This document shows positions 57,081 through 64,000 of a stretch of 64,000 nt of DNA, in pieces; position 1 is the stretch's first letter, and each line of letters opens with the position of its first letter. Location of the stretch: the NCBI RefSeq assembly GCF_000276665.1, contig NW_004955466.1, positions 12,366,270 to 12,430,269 of the forward strand, read 5' to 3'. This DNA is from Chinchilla lanigera (taxonomy: Eukaryota; Chordata; Mammalia; Rodentia; Chinchillidae). The notes under the pieces were generated by a model, which was not told where the DNA came from, made no database searches, and was given only the letters and a program-made list of their open reading frames with translations. The translations under genes were made by a program, and so were the position numbers.

Positions 57081-59404
57081 CATTGACTGTGTTAGGTCCA
57101 TATGTAATATTTAATAAATTTATATTCAACATTCAGCCTAGGGACTGCAGATAAATTGTTTTCTGAGAAAGCCATTTGACCTTTCATTTCCTTTGCGTGT
57201 GGAAGGGCCAAGGGAATGAGCCATGAAAAACAAGGCTTTGGCATAGCTGAATCTCAGAAGAGCAAGTAACCTCACAGAAATTCACTGAAGGGTGTAAATA
57301 TATCCTACTGATAACTGGGTGTTTTATTCCAAAACTCTATTATCTTTAGTTATCTCACCAATATTTTCCTATTTATCCTCATGCTCTGCCTCTCAGCAGG
57401 AAGATAGCTGCAGCAAAAATCTCCCATTATACAAGCTGTTGTCAAATGTTATAAAGTCACTTCAGCACCATTGTGCATTAACAAGTCTAGTGTTGGTTAC
57501 ATTGACGAGCCTTCTTCCTACCAGGCACCTAGATCTCTAAGTTCTTTTCTGAATATGCGTTGGGGGCAGGGGCAAGCATTGTGTTCTGGGTGGACTAAGT
57601 CTAGGATGTTTTTGGTCAAGTTGGCCTCAGGCCAAAGGGTCAAATCAATCCGTTCATTTCCCACGCAATAGCAAAATGATAGCATCCAACAGAAAACACA
57701 CACTGCTTTAAGATGTTATTAATTCAGCTAAAGATTATTGCTCATTTGCTGTCTTAAGATTAAGCCACATTCTTCAGAAGTTTATGCAAGCGAGAGAAGA
57801 GGTAAGACACACGCGCGCACACACAGTTACATATGTGTTATAACCTACGTATAAAACCAGGGAGCCTGCACTGCAGGACATATAAATGATATAGATGTGA
57901 AATGTGACAGGACTTCAGAATAGGAAGAAATTACTCAGACTAGGGTGGCATTTGTTGGCTTCTGAGTAGGGTTTTGATAGTTAGATGAATCTGTCCAAGT
58001 TCAGAGTGAACACAGACACAACTGGGAAAAGTTTGGAGCTGTTTCTTTGGCAGCATTTTCTATCACGCTGTGAGGAATGGGGAGACCAGAGAGGGCTAAC
58101 CCGTTCCGTGGCCTTTGAACAGAAAGCAGCGCCCTGGAGTCAGCGCCTTCAGCACTGCCCCCCAAGGCGGCTTTGCGTCCTCTCAGCTGGGGCCGGGGTT
58201 CGGCGCACGGTGGGCGCTGTGGTTTTTCTGCAGTAGATGTGCAGGTCCGTTGGTGGTGGGGTGGGCTGGTAGGGGCAGTCTCAGAACACACTGGAGGACA
58301 GATGTTGAAGTGTTCATTCCAGGGCCTTGCACAGCTCAAGTTTCAGCTCTGGCGACGAAGAGAGTCTCAGCAGGAAGCGTTAATGGATCACAGTGCACTT
58401 TTCAAGTCAAAAGAACCTCGGTACCTCTTCCCCCAGCTGGGCCAGCTTTGCACTGCATTGAGGGGATTTGGCAGGGATTTGAGGTGGGCATGGCGTGGGT
58501 GCTTCAGTTTCTAAGGAATAAAACGGTCCTCTTTGAACTTTTATGTGATTCAGGTCAGCATCTTCTTGGCAGGAGCTTTTCTGCTGTGAGGCTGTGAGCG
58601 TAACCACTTAAGATTCCAGTGTTAGACTGCCTCTCTGCCAGCGGCACCCTGAATTCTGAGCGGGAACTTGGGAGCTGTCACTCGCCCTTGGATGTGGGCT
58701 CTGGTATTGGCTAATGTTCAGGGATTTCAAAGCCCAGCTCTAGTCCTGGCTCCTCGCTGGCTACTTTAGCTCTGTTCTCGGCAGATGTAAATGGCAAAAG
58801 TGCAGGGGCTTCAGGAGCAAATTAGAAGTAATGATTGGGTAGTTGGGGCCACATTTTGAAATTGTTGCTTGACTCAAGTTGTGCATGTTGTGCTTTCCAG
58901 AGGGAAGGTGAAAAGCAAGAATCAACCAAATTAAGGACAAAAAGATGTACAAAAAACATACACGCAAACCAGGGATTTATTCATTTGACTGATTTTGAGG
59001 AGTCCTGAATCTGACTGGGATAGGTTCTGTTTCTCTTGTGTACTGCCTGCTGTGGTGCCCTCTTTGGAAATAGAAATCCTATCCTACATCAGGAGCGGTC
59101 TTTCTAGGGTAGGTTATCAGGTAGCTTTTAAAATGGGTAATGAGTATAAGAAAGAAAAATTTTCACTATGAATGAAACACAATTGTTTAAATCGATGGAA
59201 TTAAACACATTTAACTGTAATATCTACAGAATTTGACATGGACAATTCACCCTACATTATGAAGACGTTACGGTTTTTTATTACTGTGCATTTGTGGTGT
59301 GTTAGGAGCGCATTCACTGTGGGAAGCGGTACACATGTCACTTCCGGGTCCTCTCTGGTTCCCTCTTCTCCCTGTCTCCATCTCCACGGTAGGTCTTCCT
59401 TTTT
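57081..59404. other. Intergenic sequence, unassigned
   Basis: No repeat family recognised apart from a short ACACGCGCGCACACACA run at 57808-57825. 58080-58600 is GC-rich and holds overlapping frames of 110-160 codons on both strands; none shows a domain, and the multi-frame openness fits composition. A diverged gene fragment cannot be ruled out by eye. Confidence 0.4.
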
Positions 59405-59640
59405 CCCACCGTCTCTCTTTTATTTTGCTCTTTATTTATATTTTAGGTTTCTCATATAAGAGAAATTATACAATATTTAATCCATGGTGTCTGATATCTC
59501 ACTTAGCATTATGGCCTCAGGATGCATCCACTTTCCTAAAAGTGACTCAAGGTTATTCTTCTTTCTGACCAAGTAGTACTCCACTGTGTATTGATACCAC
59601 ATTTACAAAGACTAACTTTTTCCCTGACATTAATGTGCAG
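59405..59640 (-). repeat. LINE-1-like fragment, antisense
   Basis: TTTTGCTCTTTATTTATATT, TTTCTCATATAAGAGAAATT, CTCACTTAGCATTATGGCCT, CAGGATGCATCCACTTTCCT, AGTAGTACTCCACTGTGTAT: the L1 antisense landmarks in order (tissue-movement block, AGCATTATG block, ATTCCATTGTGT block). Related to 29550-29800. Confidence 0.6.
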
Positions 59641-59811
59641 ATAAGTGGGGTGAAAAGCATAAAGACCTACAGTAAAACTTCAAGGGACACAGGGACTCCA
59701 TGGGAATTTGATAAAGATTTAGTTCCCAGAAATTCTGGTTCATCAAATTCATTTTGATGGCAAAGAACTGGAGTTTAAACAATAGCAGATGAACTTTTCA
59801 AAAAATAGGGC

Positions 59812-59893
59812 CAGGGATATAGCTCAGTGGCACAGTGCCTGCCTGGCAAGTGCAAGAGCCTGAGTTTGATTCCCAGTACAAAAAAAAAAAAAT
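59812..59893 (+). mobile_element. ID SINE, sense
   Basis: GGCCAGGGATATAGCTCAGT, GGCACAGTGCCTGCCTGGCA, AGTGCAAGAGCCTGAGTTTG, ATTCCCAGTACA then an A-run. More diverged in box B than the copy at 49809. The target-site duplication is obscured by A-rich flanks. Confidence 0.92.
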
Positions 59894-60279
59894 TAATATT
59901 TTCACAGCATCACTTGGCTTTTACACAGGATTTAAATGAAGCACATGTGATGTTGGCATTTGTGCCTGAGCATCCGGACAGCATTTCCTGGGAGGCAGGT
60001 GGCTGGGAGCAGCCCACCAGGATCTGATAACTCTGGACTCTCTCCTCTTCTCCAGAGGGTGTGCTCTGTCTCCCAGCCAGCAAAAATGTGACTGAGGGGT
60101 TGGGATTGGGAATCTGCTCATGGTTAAGAACACAGCAGCACATACTGGTCAAAGAGCTAAGGCTGCTGCACACTCTGGTCAGATATTTTTGAGAAAAGTT
60201 GTATAGTGAACTAATGATATTAGTCTTCATTTTATGACCTTGTTCCTTTCCATTTTTTGCCTATTTATTTATATATGTA

Positions 60280-60440
60280 TTTATTTATTAATTGTTTTTT
60301 TGAGACAGGGTTTCACTATGCAGTTCAGACTGGCCTTAAACTCACTTTGTAGCCCAGGTAGGCCTTGAACTCGCAGTGATTCTCCTGCCTCAGCCTCCCA
60401 AGTGCTGGGATTACAGGCGTGGGACACCACTCCCAGCCTT
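60280..60440 (-). mobile_element. B1 SINE, antisense
   Basis: TTTTTTTGAGACAGGGTTTC, ACTATGCAGTTCAGACTGGC, AGCCCAGGTAGGCCTTGAAC, TGCCTCAGCCTCCCAAGTGC, TGGGATTACAGGCGTG, CACTCCCAGCC. Preceded by a TTTATT-rich tract (60260-60296), the element's tail region. Twofold CCTTAAACTCACTTTGTAG / CCTTGAACTCGCAG shows the internal duplication. Confidence 0.93.
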
Positions 60441-61280
60441 TGTTGACTTTTTAGTTCACATCCAGGTAAGGATCTGCCAAGTAGATTAGCTTAAGCACAA
60501 GGAGACAACATTAATATTTAGAGTGTCAGTTAAAGCGTCAGTTAATTTACAATAAAAATTGACTGCAATGAATCAAGTACAAAACCCTGGCACACCGTGC
60601 CCCTTTGTTGGAACAGAAATCTTATTGTATAGTGAGAATTACCTTTTTCCCCTGGGGGAGCGTAATGTGTTTTGGTTGTGAATAGGAATTAAGTATACCA
60701 ACCAATATTCCTGGACTGTGTTCATGCTACTTTACCATGGTTCCACTTCAGCTTTTGCCCAGAGTCCTCAGGGTCAGAAGACAACATCTCAATTAATGGT
60801 TACCCCTGTTTAGATATTCCAAGAGAAAGAGCTGGTGAAAATGTCCATGGAGAGTCCAGTACTTCCCTGCCTGAACGGATTAACCACATGAGGAAATTTG
60901 TATGATTCATGTTTATTCCTTTTTCAAGCATTATTTGCATCCAAACTTTCCCTGAGCTCAGATTAAATAGATACATTTCTTTCCTGAATATTGTTATTTA
61001 CATAGCTCTTTGGACTGTAGAGTTTAAGCTTGTAACAGCCAATGCATAAATATCTTCTGAAGGTTTTAAGAAAATTTTAGGTGATCTTTTCTACACTAGA
61101 CATTTGCATTCTGAGAAGTTTATTAAAAGTCTACTTTTGCCTGTAAAATATAACTAAGATTACACTGTTGCTTAATGACAAAGACTGAATTCTCTCTGGG
61201 CAAACTTCTGTCTGTTTAAGCTTCTAACCCACAGCTAAGAAATGCGTGAGCTCTTGCAGAAAGTCATTACTGTAGGCCTT
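60441..61280. other. Intergenic sequence, unassigned
   Basis: AT-rich; no repeat or gene recognised. Confidence 0.4.
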
Positions 61281-61540
61281 GTAGGCCCCTGGAGGGAGGG
61301 CCCTGGTGCACGGGGAGCCACGGGTGGGGAGCGCCGGTCTTCCGACCGGCAGCTCACTCCCTGCCTCGTAGGTCCCCAGAGGGAGGGCCTCTGGCTCACG
61401 GGGAGCCATGGGCAGGGAGCATCTGTCTTCCGGCTGGCTCACTTCCTGCCTCATAGGCCCCCCAGAGGGAGGGCCCCCTGCGTAGGGGGAGCCATGTGGC
61501 CGAGAGCGCTGTGGTGTGCCAGCCTTCAGGCCGGCCGCCG
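61281..61540. repeat. GC-rich minisatellite, units of about 85-87 bp, running towards a gap
   Basis: Unit 1 61281-61367, unit 2 61368-61452 and a more diverged unit 3 from 61453. Shared landmarks in each: (G/A)TAGG.CCC, AGAGGGAGGGCC-like, GGGGGAGCCA, then CTTCC/CTTCAGG with CCGGC. Composition and CpG content differ sharply from the AT-rich flanks. On the minus strand the units give a loosely repeated peptide, but the unit lengths (87, 85) do not hold one frame, so coding is unlikely. The array stops in unrelated sequence about 90 bases before the 990-base gap. Confidence 0.8.
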
Positions 61541-61626
61541 CAGCTCAATTGAGAACTATCATGACACAGAGAAACAATGACACAATTGGCCCACCATGCA
61601 CCGACTGCAGATGCCCACCTAAGGAC

Positions 61627-62616
61627 NNNNNNNNNNNNNNNNNNNNNNNNNNNNNNNNNNNNNNNNNNNNNNNNNNNNNNNNNNNNNNNNNNNNNNNNNN
61701 NNNNNNNNNNNNNNNNNNNNNNNNNNNNNNNNNNNNNNNNNNNNNNNNNNNNNNNNNNNNNNNNNNNNNNNNNNNNNNNNNNNNNNNNNNNNNNNNNNNN
61801 NNNNNNNNNNNNNNNNNNNNNNNNNNNNNNNNNNNNNNNNNNNNNNNNNNNNNNNNNNNNNNNNNNNNNNNNNNNNNNNNNNNNNNNNNNNNNNNNNNNN
61901 NNNNNNNNNNNNNNNNNNNNNNNNNNNNNNNNNNNNNNNNNNNNNNNNNNNNNNNNNNNNNNNNNNNNNNNNNNNNNNNNNNNNNNNNNNNNNNNNNNNN
62001 NNNNNNNNNNNNNNNNNNNNNNNNNNNNNNNNNNNNNNNNNNNNNNNNNNNNNNNNNNNNNNNNNNNNNNNNNNNNNNNNNNNNNNNNNNNNNNNNNNNN
62101 NNNNNNNNNNNNNNNNNNNNNNNNNNNNNNNNNNNNNNNNNNNNNNNNNNNNNNNNNNNNNNNNNNNNNNNNNNNNNNNNNNNNNNNNNNNNNNNNNNNN
62201 NNNNNNNNNNNNNNNNNNNNNNNNNNNNNNNNNNNNNNNNNNNNNNNNNNNNNNNNNNNNNNNNNNNNNNNNNNNNNNNNNNNNNNNNNNNNNNNNNNNN
62301 NNNNNNNNNNNNNNNNNNNNNNNNNNNNNNNNNNNNNNNNNNNNNNNNNNNNNNNNNNNNNNNNNNNNNNNNNNNNNNNNNNNNNNNNNNNNNNNNNNNN
62401 NNNNNNNNNNNNNNNNNNNNNNNNNNNNNNNNNNNNNNNNNNNNNNNNNNNNNNNNNNNNNNNNNNNNNNNNNNNNNNNNNNNNNNNNNNNNNNNNNNNN
62501 NNNNNNNNNNNNNNNNNNNNNNNNNNNNNNNNNNNNNNNNNNNNNNNNNNNNNNNNNNNNNNNNNNNNNNNNNNNNNNNNNNNNNNNNNNNNNNNNNNNN
62601 NNNNNNNNNNNNNNNN
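61627..62616. other. Assembly gap (990 N)
   Basis: Unresolved bases between the minisatellite flank and the tail of an antisense ID. Frames of ~380-440 codons that cross it are artefacts of the N run. Confidence 0.99.
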
Positions 62617-62710
62617 TTTTTTTTTTGTTTTGTTTTTGGAATCAGGAATTGAACTCAGGACCTTGCGCTTGCTAGGCAGGCACTTTGCCACTGAGCTGTA
62701 TTTCTGGCCC
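62617..62710 (-). mobile_element. ID SINE, antisense, at the gap edge
   Basis: T-rich tail from the gap edge, TTTTTGGAATCAGGAATTGA, ACTCAGGACCTTGCGCTTGC, TAGGCAGGCACTTTGCCACT, GAGCTGTATTTCTGGCCC. Its T-rich end may continue into the gap, so the target-site duplication cannot be seen. Confidence 0.92.
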
Positions 62711-64000
62711 ATGTTTGTTAGTTTTTAAGTGAATTTATCTTTTCTTTCTTCTCTTCTCCTTCCTATCTTGTTGCCCGTCACTTCGGCTACCCCACTGACT
62801 TGAAGCTTTGGAAATACAGGCTCTATTTCTGTTTCTAGTTGCAGTGAGACTGTTTTGACTTTGAGATAAAACCAGCTAAGCTTTGGAGGCCTTTGGTTTG
62901 ATAAAAAAGCCTTCTTAAAGCTTATAGTACTTTGCATCTTTGGGTTATCTTAGAAATTCCTCTATTGGAAATTTTATGGCCTCAATTATTTGAAATAAGT
63001 GAAGTCGATGGGCCGATTTAGGACATTTATTTTCCAATTAACCACAGAAGTGTGCTTCTTAATCCTTAATCCTTTAATCAAGAAAGATTTTCATGACTTG
63101 CACAGCTTGAGCCATGTAATTTGGGCAAATCGTTTAACCTCTGTGATCTGCTTCCTTATCTGGAATATGAGAGAAACGGCACCACAACCTCTACTGTTTC
63201 TTCAAGGTCTAAAATTTTATGATTCGGTAATTACTTCTTCCCTATGTATATTATCCTTTGTTGAAGTGAAATTGGAGCTCTGCCACACAAATCACAAGTA
63301 AACAAAATGCAGCTTATCCTCACTATGTTTTTACTAAGTGAATTTGAACTGGGCTTCTTTATGCGTGAAATGGGAGTAGTGTTACTTATCACAGAAGAGT
63401 CACATGAGAATAAAAAAAAAAGATAATTTTACTACCGGATTGAAATAATGCTTATTGTTCAGTAGATACATGATAAATGTAAGTTCCCCTGTCTTTGGGA
63501 GCTGTAGAATTACAGCTCTCTCAGATGCCCTGGTTTTTCCAAGTTTGTGGATAATTTCTCATCAAATATGCATTGGCACCCCTGACCCTCTTTATTATGA
63601 GGTACCTGGTGAGGTGAAATGCAGCCTCCTGTCTGTCTTGCTGCAGATGCACTATCTTCATTTTTTGTCACTGAGGGCTCTCAGAAGCAAAAGCACCTTG
63701 GGGCTGAACAGGAAAAGCTTTCCACCAGACTGACTCTGTCCAAGGCTCTGTGCCAATACACATTTACGAAAGGGAAGCTTGATGAGTGTGGCCCCATTCT
63801 AAGAGCTGTGTGGTGATGGCAGCTTTGTGTCTAGTGCGAGATTTTTCCAGCCTCTGTTTCCACTCTGCATCAGTTTTCCCTCCGTACAGAAGTAGGTGAA
63901 ACCTAGCATTGAGGAAGGATTTCATAGACAGGGACACTGCTTGTTCTAACCCAGGAAAATGGTAACAAAGAAAGAGGTTTCCTTCTAGAATAAGACAGAC
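62711..64000. other. Intergenic sequence to the window end
   Basis: No repeat or gene recognised. Frames of 65-100 codons at 62999-63816 show no domain, start context or splice sites. Confidence 0.4.

Noticed and set aside
58115..58597. A 160-codon gene candidate on the plus strand
   Set aside because: Overlapping 113-codon plus and 112-codon minus frames are equally open; no domain, no splice sites in context, no start context.
61281..61540. CRISPR-like array
   Set aside because: Units are contiguous, ~85 bp and lack unique spacers; the genome is mammalian. A minisatellite explains it.
61396..62728. Open frames of about 380-440 codons crossing the second gap
   Set aside because: Mostly N; the readable ends are minisatellite and an antisense ID SINE.

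Overview
The window is mammalian nuclear DNA, most likely from a non-murid rodent. Three things point that way: a large exon that clearly encodes DACT1 (Dapper homolog 1); a dense load of B1 (7SL-derived), ID (tRNA-derived) and combined B1-ID SINEs; and rodent-type MaLR/MTE-like LTR elements on top of older LINE-1, MIR and MLT1 layers. The exact species cannot be read from the sequence. A beaver-like or hystricomorph rodent fits the SINE mix, but this is inference.

1-7875 holds the 3' part of DACT1 on the plus strand. The window opens in the GC-rich start of intron 1, so exon 1 (start codon and N-terminus) lies upstream. Exon 2 (1491-1623), exon 3 (2306-2461) and the terminal exon 4 (5005-6767) splice in one open frame of 683 visible residues that ends in the PDZ ligand MTTV. 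The 3' UTR runs to a single canonical AATAAA at 7851. Just upstream of the exon 4 acceptor is a decayed copy of the 37-residue alternative segment known from human DACT1 isoform 1: its acceptor AG is gone and it is 2 nt short.

7876-64000 is intergenic. No further protein-coding gene, tRNA gene or CRISPR-like structure can be supported. What can be read is a repeat stratigraphy. Antisense LINE-1 fragments lie at about 11060-13010, 30540-31640, 32100-32830 and 40395-42700. A two-armed mariner inverted repeat is at 15032-15567. A three-level nested insertion (L1, then a MaLR LTR, then an MTE-like element) spans 40395-42700. A TA-flanked DNA transposon sits inside an MLT1 LTR at 46279-46851. A nearly complete antisense MaLR provirus-like element with target-site duplication and primer-binding-like site is at 52311-55128, itself hit by a younger LTR. 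Many ID and B1 copies keep clear target-site duplications. Near the right end a GC-rich minisatellite of about 85 bp units (61281-61540) runs towards a 990-base assembly gap. A second gap of 216 bases is at 31655-31870.

Because only one gene is present there is no operon-like context. The intergenic DNA is the downstream flank of a developmental Wnt-pathway regulator, so distal enhancers are plausible, but none can be identified without cross-species alignment.
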